NCBI GenBank assembly: GCA_023055425.1 | Contig: JALGPY010000004.1 | Location: 21,475,718 to 21,539,717, forward strand | DNA from: Linanthus parryae | Lineage: Eukaryota; Streptophyta; Magnoliopsida; Ericales; Polemoniaceae | Reading direction: 5' to 3' | DNA: 64,000 nucleotides | Shown: piece by piece, positions 1 to 11,649 of the stretch | Numbering within the stretch: position 1 is the first letter of the stretch | How the letters are laid out: each line of letters starts with the position of its first letter | Translations under genes and position numbers: made by a program | Notes under the pieces: generated by a model | The model's input: only the letters and a program-made list of their open reading frames with translations | Databases searched by the model: none | What the model was told of the DNA's origin: nothing

Positions 1-1695
1 CAAGCCAAACATTCTTGTGTACGTCTTAGGTAGTCGCCAGCCCGCCTCGTAGTGGCACACAAAACAGTTGTGCGAGGATGCGTATTAGAGCACTCACTGC
101 TTATAGATCTCACCCTTTAGGACCACTAGAAAACCCATATTGAACCTTGGATTCTTTGATAACCTCTTGACCTAGAGTGACGATTCTTGACTTTCATCAT
201 CGATCGTTTAGAATCATTGCTTTAGTGTGTCACGAGGGAGTTGTAGTTGAGGGGGTTCGATGAGGGAGAGTTTATATGCATATCTGTGTGAGTTCTACAT
301 GATCGCGAGCACTTCATTGTGATATTCTTGAGGGGATGCGAGGGTGAGTGAGTAGGCTTGCGAACTTCGGTGTGACGGTAGTCCATGTCATTACACCATG
401 GATCACAAGTATGGAGAGCCGTGAGTGCGTGACGTCTAATCCGCACGAAAATGGGGTTGGGTGATTTTTATTGGTGGAACGTGCCTGGTACCGGATTTCG
501 TTCATCTCGGTGTAGGAGGTTCGGTTGGATTAAGCACGAGACTCATTTCTTCATTGACTACTTGAGAGGGGACGTGGATAGATTCTAGTGTGGGGGTGTC
601 AACTATTGACTACGGACATAGAGATTGCGCTATTGACGACTCCACCCCCATACATGGGCTTTGATTGATTGTGTCTTTGTTTGGTGACACCATTTACTTC
701 ATCGAGTTAGGGGAGATCCATTTCCTCCCCCTTTCATAATTTTTTTGCTCTACTCTTGGAAGACCACTCGGGATATTTGTTGCGGCATTTTTTGGGAATT
801 TTGAGAGATCATGAAAAAAAAATAGAAAAAGCAGAACAAAAGAAGAAAAAAAGAGAGAGAGAGAGGAAAAAAACAAAAGGAGATCTGAAACCAAGAAACA
901 AATGGGGAGCTTATGGGAAGAACGAGTGGTGGAAGCAACTAGTTCATTAAAGGAGAGATTCATAAAGTGCACAACTCAAGACGGTGGCCACGGAGATCGT
1001 AATTGTACCTGGTTTTGAGGGGATCGAGGGTCGGAGATGGTGAGTTTCGGGTTCGGTTTCTATCATCGTTGTGAGGGTGTGTGAGATGTGGGTTTTATTG
1101 TGAGAATGTGGCGCTTTAGGACTTGGTTCATCGTAATTATCCTTTTGTCCCTAAGCCTCAACATTCTAAACCGTTAGTGGATTAGGAGCTCGGACCTTGA
1201 ACATGGCTTAGCCTAGCGTAGCCTCTTACTTTGTCGGCACACCCGAACATGTAGGTTACTCTTGTACTAGTAAAGCTAGGCCCTCTATACGATCTAAGGG
1301 AGATTCTTTTTGTCAAGTTTAGTCTCAATTCACGACTTGCTCCTATTCACAATAACCGGTTTGAGCTACTTGAGATTGCCCGATCTCGCAAAAGAAATGA
1401 TTTTTTTTGTTAATTTAATACTTGCATTGTATATAATGCATTTGCATGTAGTTGCATTGTGTATAATCGAGTCGTGTCGGCTAGTACAAGGTGGTTGGTG
1501 GTTTGATTGTCATCTCGGACTCGTTTGCAATGTTGGTGTGAGTATGCAAATGGCATAGGAATGTATGCAATGATAATTGGGAAAGTATGCAAAAAGAAAT
1601 TTGAGAGTTGAGGTGATTTGAGGAAGTAAGTTTGAGAGAAGGGGTTTTAGTTTGGATATTTGCTCGGGACGAGCAAAATGTAGTGTAGGGGTAAT
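1..1695 (+). other. Non-coding 3' internal region of a decayed Ty3/gypsy element
   Basis: No open frame here carries a recognisable domain. A purine-rich stretch lies at about 785-893. The block ending GCTCGGGACGAGCAAAATG (about 1661-1679) sits just before an LTR start, and a sister copy of the same junction occurs at 23555-23589. In plant gypsy elements of the Athila/Tat side this kind of sequence precedes the 3' LTR, so I read this as the 3' untranslated part of an old element whose body lies left of the window. Confidence 0.45.
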
Positions 1696-2230
1696 TGATA
1701 ACTCTGTTTTCGGAGTTATTTTATTACTTATTTATCTGCATTTTGTGTGCTTACCTTGGAGAATTTATCGTCTTTTGAGTATAATGTGCTTAAATTGTGA
1801 AACTTGAGTGTTTGAGCGTTAATTGTTAAATCCTTGCGTTTCTTGTATATTTGGACACTTTTATTGTGATATGATCGCGGGCGCTTGTTTCATGTTGTGG
1901 TTGGTAGGAAATAGGACGCTGAGATAAAAGAGGATGAAGAGACGAGCTTCGGAAACAAAGGACTCAAGGAAAAGAAGAAAAGAAACCTGCAGACTCATTC
2001 TCTTCGCAAGAAGAGAATGCCTTAGACAAAATCAGAGATAGTTCAGAAAATCTTGGGGGAGCAGCTTGCAGTATCAAAATAAGAAGGCCTTCGCACGAAG
2101 AGAAGACAGTCTTCGCACGAAGACCTTCGCACGAAGACAAATTCTCTTCGTGCGAAGAGAAAGGCAAACTCAGCAGTCCGGTTGGGGCTTTTGGAACCAC
2201 TTAGTGTAAACTGATGTCATTCTCGTTTGT
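1696..2230 (+). repeat. Decayed gypsy LTR, left part
   Basis: The block begins TGATAACTC right after the purine-rich end of the preceding internal region. It aligns in layout with the better preserved LTR at 23590-25175: start, GAGTTATT block, then a G/A-rich stretch with 'aaacaaag'. The right end is uncertain because the sequence passes into the ORF starting at 2268 without a clear CA terminus. It is old and partial. Confidence 0.4.
2002..2157 (+). repeat. Cluster of CTTCGCACGAAG hairpin motifs
   Basis: The 12-bp dyad CTTCGCACGAAG or a one- to two-base variant occurs at 2002-2013, 2089-2100, 2111-2122, 2125-2136 and 2146-2157, the last in the complementary form CTTCGTGCGAAG. Each can fold into a four-base-stem hairpin. 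The cluster lies inside the gypsy LTR. Its role is unknown. Confidence 0.8.
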
Positions 2231-2267
2231 TTCCTAGTCAGAATTTCAGCCAAGCAACTTCTTTGTG

Positions 2268-2401
2268 ATGTCTTCGATGAAGGATCGTCTGAGTTATGGG
2301 AAACATCAAAGCCATGCTACGAAAGGACTACGCCATGACGATACGAATGTTCGATTCAAATCTCATGGGTTTCAGCAAGCGGGACATGGACGCAGAGAGG
2401 G
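2268..2401 (+). pseudogene. 5' fragment of an ORF interrupted by copia-1
   Basis: An open frame starts at ATG 2268 (peptide begins MSSMKDRLSYGKHQ) and is still open where copia-1 enters after 2401. It resumes in the same frame after 7341 and soon meets a stop. The composition (basic, Ser/Gly-rich, low complexity) resembles the linker regions of the coiled-coil ORF that follows, so it is probably part of the same broken gene. I recognise no domain. Confidence 0.4.
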
Positions 2402-2697
2402 TGTAAACAGACCATATGAGAAGAGGACTGAAGTGAAAGCCCAGTACAAAACCAAAGGACTCAAGAGCAATTATCAACGGACATTTAATCCTCACCGTTG
2501 ATCAACAGTTGACCAAATGAATGGGCATGATATTGTTACTATATATAATGAATATACATGTATATATAAACTCTCTGTATCTCTCAGTTAATACCATCGA
2601 TTGATTTCTCTCATTTACTCTCATCGTCTTCTCCGTCATCTTCTTCGATTGACTCTGTGTTCGATTCACACATGAAACCCTAATTGGTTTCTTCACA
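2402..2697 (+). repeat. Copia-1 5' LTR
   Basis: Starts TGTAAACAG and ends CTTCACA (TG...CA). It carries a TATA box and a TTGACC W-box core (2510-2515). Length equals the 3' LTR; four substitutions separate them. Confidence 0.95.
2561..2570 (+). promoter_or_regulatory. TATA box of copia-1 LTR
   Basis: TATATATAAA, about 130 bp before the LTR end and followed by CT-rich sequence, is the expected U3 promoter. The same site is retained in the 3' LTR at about 7200-7209. Confidence 0.7.
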
Positions 2698-2710
2698 TGG
2701 TATCAGAGCA
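2698..2710 (+). promoter_or_regulatory. Primer binding site, initiator tRNA-Met type
   Basis: TGGTATCAGAGC lies directly after the 5' LTR and matches the 3' end of plant initiator tRNA-Met, the usual minus-strand primer of copia elements. Confidence 0.93.
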
Positions 2711-3790
2711 ATGTCGATCACCACCGTTACCACCGCTGCAACTAATCCCTCCAATCCTCTCAATCTCCTGTCTAACATTCATAATCTAGTTCCGTTCAAA
2801 CTCGACGGAACTAAATATGTCGTGTGGAAATATCAGATCAGTTCACTTCTAAAGACACAGTCTGTCTATGGGTATCTTGATGGCACAATTTCCTGTCCCG
2901 ATTAAATTGTGAAGAGATCCGATGATACAGCAACTCCCAAGATGAATCCAGAATATCAAACTTGGATTGCGCAAGATCAGGCGCTTATGACGGTGATTAA
3001 CGCCACTTTGAGCCAAGAGGCTCTCTCACTGGTAATCGGTCAAACGACCTCTCGATCTCTCTGGCTTGCTCGGGAACGAAGGTACGCCTCTTTATCTAGA
3101 TCGAACATTTTGCAATTGAAGAGTGAATTACAGACTATAAAGAAGAAAACAGATTATGTTGATGTGTTTATGCAAAAATTGAAGACTATAAGGGATAAAT
3201 TGACAGTGGCTAGGGTTGACGTTGATGATGAGGACATGATTCTCTATGCGCTTAATGGAGTTCCTGCTGAATATAACTCTCTGCGCACAACTATTTCTGT
3301 TACATCTAGCCATCTTACTTTTGAAGATCTCCATGTTTTGTTGAAATCTCATGAGTTAATGCTTGAATCTCAACTCTCTGCTCCTATTTCTGAATCTGCT
3401 GCTGATTCTAATTCCATAACCACTGGTCAGAATACAACTAATAGGGGAAGAGGACGATACCATGGTAATTCCTATAATGGTAGAAACAATGGCCGCAGAT
3501 ATAATCGTGGTGGTTACCGTGGCAGAACCGGTAGAGGTTATAATCATTATGTATCTCGGGGGAGATTCAGGTATAATCGTGGTGGGCGTTCTGACTCACA
3601 TAGAGGCAGGAACAACAATTACCCACACCACAATAATAATATCACCTGTCAAATATGTGGTCAAGAGTACCATTCTGACTGTTTCCACCGAATGTACCAT
3701 GCTTATCAGGGCAAAATGCCTACTGAGAAGCTTACTGCTATGGCTGCTTCTACTCAACATAGTAATTCTGCTTATCAAAATTATTGGTTA
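2711..3790 (+). pseudogene. gag: Copia-1 gag remnant
   Basis: The frame starts at ATG 2711, just after the primer site; the N-terminal FKLDGTKYVVWKYQI block is typical of copia capsid proteins. A TAA at 2903-2905 breaks it after 64 codons and the same frame then runs on. An Arg/Gly/Asn-rich stretch (about 3440-3630) precedes a zinc knuckle at 3647-3682. The knuckle reads CX2CX4HX2C, two residues shorter than the usual CX2CX4HX4C, so nucleic-acid binding is probably impaired. In a working element gag would form the virus-like particle in the cytoplasm. Confidence 0.9.
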
Positions 3791-6700
3791 TCTGACACGG
3801 GTGCTACGAATCACATGACTAATGATTTTGGGAACATGAGTTTGTCTGGCCCGTACACTGGAAATGATCAAGTTGCGGTCGGAAATGGGGAAACTCTCCC
3901 TATCCATCACTCTGGTAATGCCATTTTATCCACATCCTCATTTACGGAATACGTTACATGTACCCAAACTTAGCACTAATTTGCTCTCTGTCCATAAATT
4001 GTGCACGGATCATAACTGTAGATTTATTTTTGATTCAACTTCTTTTTCTATTCAGGATTTGACTACGGGGAAAATCCTCTACCAAGGATTGAGTAAAAAT
4101 GGACTCTACCCCATTGAGTCCTTTTCTTTTCAGCAAGCTCCTCAAGCTTATCTAGGAAATAAAGTGAATGCCAATATATGGCACGCCCGTTTGGGGCATC
4201 CTTCAAACTCCATTATGCATCAAATAATTCCCTCATCGGGAAAGTTAGATAATAAATGTCACTCTTGTTTGCTTGGAAAAATGCATCGTTTACCTTACAG
4301 TAGCTCTACTTCTCATACTAATGAACCGTTACATCTCTTGCATAGTGACGGTGGGGTCCCTCTAGCACATTGTCCTTTTATGGTTATCGTTATTATGTTA
4401 TTTTTGTTGATGATTATTCTAAGTATACTTGGTTGTTCCCTTTGCACAATAAATCCGAAGTCACCTCTGTCTTTCCCACCTTCAAACTCCAAATTGAAAA
4501 ACTTCTTCAAAAACAAATTCGCATTTTAAGAACCGATGGAGGGGGAGAATATACGTCGTTTATTTTTCAACAAATTTTAGCTTCAAATGGAATTACTCAC
4601 CAAAAATAATGTCCACACACTCCACAACAAAACGGTGTTTCCGAAAGAAAACACCGTCATATTATGGAAACGGCCGTTACTTTACTTAAAAATGCCTTTT
4701 TGCCAAATAAATTGTGGTATCATGCTGTTAAAGCTGCTGTTTATCTCATAAATCGAATGCCAAGTAAAAATACGAAAAATAAATCCCCTTTTGAACTTTT
4801 ATTTGGAAGTTCACCTGATTATTCCAACTTAAGAATTTTCGGTTGTGCTTGTATTCCTTACTTGCGCCATTATAATCACTCCAAACTTGATGCTAAAACA
4901 AAAACTTGTGTTTTTATAGGGTATGCTGATGATTACAAAGGCTATCTTTGCCTTGACAAAGACACTAATCGCATCTATGTTACTCGTGACGTAATATTCG
5001 ATGAATCTGTATTCCATTTTTCTAATTCTGCATCTACTGTTTCAGGAACTACATCTGCTCCTACCAACTTGTTGCCTATGGGTCCCTTTCCATCAATGAT
5101 GAAACAAGCAAATGAGTCCCATGAGGTGCCTACTGCTGCTGGTACACTGCAGCCAACCAGCACGTTGGAACAGCAAAGTGGAACGTATGCACCTACTGGA
5201 ACAGACACTGGGACAGAAACTGGAACAGCCCCTGGAATAGATACTACTACAGTCCCTGGATCAGTCCCTTTCACAGATACTACACCCACTGTGTGCACCG
5301 TGCCAAAGGTTCAAACTGCTGGTTGTGGCGAGGCATTACCAGCATCTCCTACAGCACCTCCCGCAACTCATCCCGCTTCTGAGATGGCACCAAAAGATGG
5401 TCACCACATGCAAACCCGTAGCAAATCCCGGATTAGCAAACGCAAAACAGGTTTCTCTGTTACTAAATCTCATAAATCTGATACTATTTCTCCTAAATCT
5501 GACCCGTCTTCTTTTAAAGAGGCTAGCCAACACTCGCAGTGGCGTCAAGCTATGAATGACGAGTTCGCTAGCCTCACAAAACAAAATACATGGACGCTTG
5601 TGCCACCACCACCACACGCTAATATAATTGGCAACAAATGGGTTTTTCGAACAAAATATAATCCAAATGGCACTGTTTCTAGGTATAAAGCACGTCTTGT
5701 AGCAAAAGGTTTTCATCAAAATGCTGGAATTGACTACGACGAAACTTTTAGCCCAGTGGTTAAACACTCTACTGTTCGTATTATACTTGCTCTTGCTGCT
5801 AGTTTTAATTGGCCTTTGCAACAACTTGATGTCAAAAACACTTTTTTACATGGTACACTCAAAGAAACGGTGTTCATGAACCAACCTCAAGGATTCAAAA
5901 ATCCTCAATTCCCCCATTATGTTTGCCGATTACATAAGTCCATATATGGTCTCAAACAAGCTCCAAGAGCTTGGTTTGAGCGTTTTACTAGTAATTTACT
6001 TTCTCACGGTTTTTCTGCTTCGTAAGCTGATTCCTCCTTATTTATTCGTCATAATGGTAGCAAATGTACTATTTTATAACTTTATGTTGATGAAATTATT
6101 TTAACCGGTGATAATACTATGTTTATGTCGCAGTTTATCAGTCAGCTTAACTCTGAATTTTCCATGACAAATTTAGGTCCCTTAACTTATTTTTTGGGAC
6201 TGGAAATTAAAAGATCCACTGCTGGCATCTTTGTTAATCAGGCTAAGTATATTTCTGATTTATTGTCTCGCTTTAATATGTCACAATGTAAGTCTGCCCC
6301 TACACCTCTCTCTCCAGGAACAAAATTTCATGCTCTAGACGGACAAAAACTTTCTGACCCGACCCCCTACCGCCAACTTCTAGGCGCCCTTCAATACCTC
6401 ACTTTTAGTCGGCCAGATATTTCCTTTGCTGTCAACCACCTTTGCCAATTCATGCACACACCCACTACCACTCATCTTATTGGTGCAAAACGCATCTTAC
6501 GATACCTACAAGGCACTAAAACCCATGGTCTTCTCTATCGAAAAGACCACCTACCAATTAATGCGTACTCCAACGCAGATTGGGCCGACAATCTTACTGA
6601 TCGCTGGAGCACCTCCGGCTTTATTATCTTTCTCGGCCCTAATCCCATTCATTAGGGTGCCAAGAAACAACCCACCATTGCTAGGTCCTCCACGGAGGCC

Positions 6701-7033
6701 GAGTACGGTGCTCTTGCCTCTACTGCCGCTGAACTCGCTTGGCTCAAAACCCTTTTCCGTGACCTAAGCCTCTTTATTTCAAACAAACCTACCATTTGGT
6801 GCGACAACTTGTCCGCCATAGCCATGACCGCCAATCCCATTATGCACGCTCGTACCAAACACATAGAAATTGATTACCACTATATTCGTGAAAAAGTTCT
6901 CACTCGTGACTTACGTGTTTTACCTGTTCGCAGCTCCGACCAACTCGCGTACATCTTTTCCAAAGGCTTATCAACCGCAGTGTTCCATAATCTCAAAGAC
7001 AAACTAATGGTCATTGCACCACCATTAGTTTGA
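3791..7033 (+). pseudogene. pol: Copia-1 pol remnant (protease, integrase, RT, RNase H)
   Basis: Protease has an intact D-T-G at 3794-3802. Frame breaks occur near 3945 and near 4360. The integrase shows the HHCC segment (about 4180-4285), RTDGGGEY (about 4531) and QQNGVSER (about 4625), with a TAA at 4607-4609. RT begins near 5630 (WVFRTKYNPNG) and contains LDVKNTFLHG and YGLKQAPRAW. In-frame TAAs at 6023-6025 and 6077-6079 fall just before the active site, which reads YVDE at 6083-6094 instead of YVDD. RNase H continues to 7033, broken by a TAG at 6653-6655 before the conserved STEAEY. No functional polyprotein is possible. Confidence 0.92.
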
Positions 7034-7040
7034 GGGGGAG
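7031..7040 (+). promoter_or_regulatory. Copia-1 polypurine tract
   Basis: TGAGGGGGAG lies directly against the 3' LTR and overlaps the pol stop codon. This is the plus-strand primer position. Confidence 0.85.
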
Positions 7041-7336
7041 TGTAAACAGACCAAATGAGAAGAGGACTGAAGTGAAAGCCCAGTACAAAACCAAAGGACC
7101 CAAGAGCAATTATCAACGGACATTTAATCCTCACCGTTGATCAACAGTTGACCAAATGAATGGTCATGATATTGTTACTATATATAATGAATATACATGT
7201 ATATATAAACTCTCTGTATCTCTCAGTTAATACCACCGATTGATTTCTCTCATTTACTCTCATCGTCTTCTCCGTCATCTTCTTCGATTGACTCTGTGTT
7301 CGATTCACACATGAAACCCTAATTGGTTTCTTCACA
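7041..7336 (+). repeat. Copia-1 3' LTR
   Basis: 296 bp, TGTAAACAG...TTCACA. It differs from the 5' LTR at four sites (T/A, T/C, G/T and T/C). Confidence 0.95.
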
Positions 7337-9243
7337 GAGGGAAGCTCGAGCAGATCGAAACGGCCAAAGAGTTCCACCGCCGTATCCCAGTCAAATGGTA
7401 GCGGCGGGCGAAGCGATGGATCCAGGTCAGGAGGAAAGAATTGTCGTCCTGATGAAACAGGAAACGAGGAGGGTTCCCGTAAGACACGTGTTGTAGAAAT
7501 GAAGAGCTCCCATCGCACAATCAATCTGCAGAGTGTCTCAAGGTAGTTGAAATGTGAAGCCACCACGGAAGCAATCTATCAGTAGGCCAAAGCTAAGGGG
7601 AAAGCGTCTGAGCACGAGGAGGCCAGAGTGAATGGCTTGAGAGGTGCTGGGTCGGATAATTTTTGTGATACCAGTGTCCAGGGTACCAAGGCTCAAGGGG
7701 GTATTCAATGGAAGCGGGAAGGTAATTTGAATGACCATCCGTCCTCGATAGTTAGTCTTCAGACGGCCGCACTGCATCACAGTGATCCCATAGAGGAGTG
7801 TGTGTCTGGTAGCGTCAAGAAGAGATCCTCAGTGGGCCTTAAAATCAGGATAGCAAAGCCTGCCCCACCCTCGCAAGATGCCTTAGTGCAACATGAGGAT
7901 GAGATAGCGAGTCATAATGCTTCTGTTTCAAGGATGATCTCAGGAGACTCGAACCTTAAGGAAGTCGTTAGAAGTCTAGTTGAGCCTTCATCGCGAGAAG
8001 CAAGTGATGGCTTGAAGCTAAAGGAGGTTGTCAAAGGCCAAGGTAATCTCGAGGTTAGAAGCTCAGAAGTCGACCGTATACCTTCGAAAAGACATGCTGA
8101 TGCTCTTATTGACAAATGTTGGAGCAGCTCCAATGGAGATCGATGCTGGTGAAGAACTAAGCTCAAGCCAACGGAGCAAGGGACTGCCTCAGGGGTGAAG
8201 AAAGGCCAGAATTCTCAAGGAACCGTGGCTTAGGATCTTACCCATGGAGATGAGGAGCACTAGTCTAAGGTATAAACTCTTTGTTCGATCCTTTGGACGA
8301 CAACCTCGTGGACGACATGGTGGGCTTCTCAATTCTTGATGGTATCCCCTTGGTAGAGGTCGAGGACTTTGTTGAGACATTTGGGGAGCATGGTGATTTT
8401 CTTGGTGGGAGCGAGGACTCTACCGAAGGACCGAATGAGTTTGATTCGGTGGCGAGGAGGGCTCTTTTTTCCAAGAAGCTATTAATGGTCCGAATCGGGA
8501 ATTAGCCATCAATCATCCTTCTAAATTCGTCAGTAAAGTCGTTAAGGTGGCTGAAGATCCAGGTCCCATCTCCAAGGCGACCACAATCCAAAAATCCAAG
8601 GCGACCACCTCTATCGCGACTGTTTATGTACCCGGCTCCGAAACGGCGAAGGTTCATCGTCGTATTCCTCATGCCATGTGGGAAGGGATCGTAGAGAAGG
8701 TTGAGGATAGGACGCTACATCGTTTGCTTTTCGCCAAAGGTCCAGTTGAAGAAATATATGAGAGATGCAACACTATTCAATGGAGGATTCTATTCCATTC
8801 AATGGTCTAATGGATGCATTATTTTCTAGCCTCGAAGTTTTCCGTGCAGCTCGAGAAGGCTCCTTGAAAGTTGATCGTTTGGCAGAAATTAAGGCTGAAC
8901 TGCAGGGCATCTTGGGACGTATCACTGATGTCACTCAACAAGAAACCAATCAGGGAAAGGAGATTGATTCTGCCAATTAGTAGTGGACGATCTGGAGGCC
9001 CATGAAGTTGAAACTACCGTTAAGATTGGGGACATGCAGAAGGAGTTGGAGTTGCTCTGTGACCGCAAGGCTGGTGCAGTTGCCGCATTGACTCAGAAAA
9101 GGTAGAATTAGAGCGACTGTGAGCTTATAAAAGCTCCATGCAAGAGGAAGTCAACCAGGCTCAGAAGAGGATTGATGAAGCCAAAGAAAATTCCCAGAAA
9201 TTGAGCAACTTCTGGAGCGTGCCCGACAGGAAATCGTCGACTT
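7337..9243 (+). pseudogene. Broken ORF with acidic linker and coiled coil, host of copia-1
   Basis: Successive open pieces on the + strand (7628-8152, 8281-8505, 8547-8810, 8765-8980, 9138-9243) read as one decayed protein. They show a Ser/Lys-rich linker, an acidic segment, then a charged heptad-like region (EEVNQAQKRIDEAKENSQK) typical of a coiled coil. Frameshifts and stops separate the pieces. From 8909 onward the DNA is clearly homologous to the reverse-strand copy ending near 13040. The organisation recalls the C-terminal half of the antisense PMD gene in the giant Tat element, but I could not show direct sequence homology to it. Confidence 0.5.
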
Positions 9244-10290
9244 CAACTTTCATCTCTAGGCAAAGCTTCCTTCTTTCGTGTTACTCCTATATTGATGTCT
9301 TCATGAATTGTGCTCTCATCCGGCTGAGCTCTCTTACTTCGTGATATTGCTCGTTCTTGTGGTGAATTTTCCCCTTTTTTTGGACATTGGTCGCAGCATC
9401 GGTATGCCGATTCATGCGTTTTCTTTCACGAACTCTGGATTTTATTTTGTGTCACATCTAGACTTCAGACAATGCTTGCTGCCGTACTGCTTGGTGGCTA
9501 TCCTGTCATTTTCTCTTGTTTTGTTTCTTTGCACTTGTATGCAGGGTCCAGAGTGCGCAATCGCACATAGAGGTAAGGAAATTCTTGTGCCGATCTTGGA
9601 TGCTTGGAGGCGCCTTCCGTATACTCAACTGATATGGTGGACGCCGCGACAGACGATTTTGAAGGAAGAATGGACTAGAGGTTCTGGCTATGATTTTTTG
9701 TAAATTCGTGGGGAAGACGATTTGGAGAAGGCGACAATCCGAATTCAGGAATCTGCGGGTGAAGGTGTTGTCTAACTTTTTTCTTTTTTCTTTTTTTAGT
9801 GAAACAATTAAGCTCAACCTGATGTTTCTGGTGTTGTATGCTACCCAGGAATCTTGGGGTGGGTCACAGATCAAGTTGAGGCGTTCCAGGGAGATTTTCT
9901 CAAGGTGCAACACTCGTGTTTGAGTCTGATCAAGTTAGCTTTTGGGGGGGGGGGAATTATTCTGTCGGTTTGGTTCAGAAAGCTTCGTGTGTATCATGCA
10001 GTGGCGAGGACATTGTTGAGGCTGCATGACATTGTCTATCTTGTGAAAGAGGTTGAATCCTCTTTGACCTCTTTCCAACTGATGCAGGGCATTGTGGTAT
10101 CCTGAATGTGTATCTTGTAGCGTCTACCAAGTTATGGAAAGTTATGGAGATCTTGTGTATTTTGTGATAATTCTCTCTTGATAACTCGCGTAGATTATTG
10201 CGAGAAAACAAATTCCGTAATTTTGGGAAATTTGACTAGGATCAGGATTTTAACGCATTATGTGCTGGACATGAAACCAATTAGGCAAGC
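8909..10290 (+). repeat. Left arm of large inverted duplication
   Basis: The arm is similar over about 1.4 kb to the reverse complement of 11650-13040. Shared landmarks include GGAAAGG...ATTGA, 'gttggagttgct.tgtgaccgcaaggctgg', the coiled-coil segment, then an intron-like stretch, a TTATCCAGG/CTACCCAGG acceptor-like site and a final GACATGA(A/G)ACC(A/G)ATTAG block (about 10270). The left arm has lost a splice donor (CAGGAAATC where the right arm has CAGGTAATC) and several short segments. Confidence 0.75.
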
Positions 10291-10500
10291 AATGGTGAGG
10301 GAAAGCACGGTGATACTGCAACAAGAAAGGCGTGATACAACCTTCATTAGCGGGCTCAAGCACATATTCTCATCAGAGTACGACCTCTTTCCAGAGTTTC
10401 AGCAACATGTGGACACGATGCAATGTCATTTCAAGGTGTCTACCAATGTGCAACGCACCAGTTGGCTTTCAGATTCGCGGAACATCATAAATCTATGACG

Positions 10501-11649
10501 AAGTAGTTTGAAGAATCGCAAATCTTTTTAGGATATCTTCCCACTGTCAGGATCCCAGGACCTGAGATAGAATAATTTAAAAAACTTGTAGCTCACCCCT
10601 AGTTTATTCAGCGAATGACACTGTATGAAGAATGTTATCTTGCTAGCATGCTTTGACAGGTGTTTCATCCTGTTTTGTCTTCATACAAGATGAATGAAGA
10701 TGTAGCTTATTTATAGCATAGCCACTGTTACCTTGTGAGATCTTGCATGTTTGTGTTTGTACTCTTCATATTTTCTTTTATGTTGTAATGGAGTAATGCT
10801 TTATATCTATGAAACCCTTTGAATATAAGAAAATTATCAAGTTCTCAGTATGTGCATTTTTTTCTTACATATCCTCTTCAGGTTTACGCATTCTTACATG
10901 TGGAGATTTACGCATAAGATCCACAAGGTAAGTGCAAATGTTACACGTATATGTAAGTTTTTTCAAAACTCAAAGTATGCAAGTGTTTTGTACAAATTTC
11001 TTATGCGTAAATACTATGCGTAATTTTACACGTATATGCAAGTGTTTTCAAAAATCAAAGTATGCAAGTGTTTTCAATTTAAAATCCTTGTAAATTGAAC
11101 CCTGTGATATTATCCAGAGCAGCCAAATGAGCCACGAGCTCACAACTCAGGTTTACGAATATCAGTTCATCGCACGGATTGCCCCTAAAGTAGCTGATGT
11201 TGTGTGAAGATGAAATTCATATACAAAAAATGTAAAAAAGAGATTGTGCCAACAGTATATAATTTTTATTCGGTAAATCTCATAAGTATCGAGCATATTG
11301 GATTTACAACTGCAAAGAAAAAATGAAGAGAACAAGCTTAAGTAAACAGGACGTCTTAGCAATATTTAGTTCCCAAAGAATTTGTATTGTTGTTGTAATC
11401 AAAGTCACTTTAACACTCGCTAGGGCATGCGAAATCATATCCATCAAAGGAGATGTTGCTCGCTAAAATAAAAAAAATATCTAGTATGAATTGTGCAGGC
11501 CTCAAACTTCTTCATCGCGAAATTTGATGTTCCTCACATTTTTGAAGCTATCCTGGTGCTTTTCGCATTGGTAAATACCCTAACATTGCTGCACCCCATC
11601 CATATGTTGCTGAGTTCAATCGTGACTATATTTCTATGATATCAGCCTG
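10501..11649. other. AT-rich spacer between the inverted arms
   Basis: No gene is visible. Between about 10865 and 11090 short phrases recur ('ttacgcat', 'acacgtatatg.aag', 'caagtgttttcaaa', 'caaagtatgcaagtgtttt'), a degenerate short tandem array like the 3' repeats of Ogre-type elements. The rest is simple AT-rich sequence. Confidence 0.4.

Larger units (their letters stand above)
2402..7336 (+). mobile_element. Copia-1: complete but defective Ty1/copia LTR retrotransposon
   Basis: Two 296-bp LTRs (2402-2697, 7041-7336), a primer binding site, gag-pol in copia order (gag, protease, integrase, RT, RNase H) and a polypurine tract are all present. The flanking 5-bp target duplication GAGGG (2397-2401, 7337-7341) is perfect. 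By eye the LTRs differ at 4 positions. The coding region has at least five nonsense codons and two frameshifts, a YVDE in place of YVDD, and a shortened zinc knuckle. Short LTRs and pol style suggest the Ale/Retrofit side of copia, but that placement is only an impression. Confidence 0.95.

Noticed and set aside
756..950. 64-codon Lys/Glu/Arg frame
   Set aside because: Translation of a purine-rich tract; not a gene.
4975..5298. 107-codon - strand frame opposite copia-1 pol
   Set aside because: Mirror of a Thr/Pro/Gly-rich linker in pol; no independent support.
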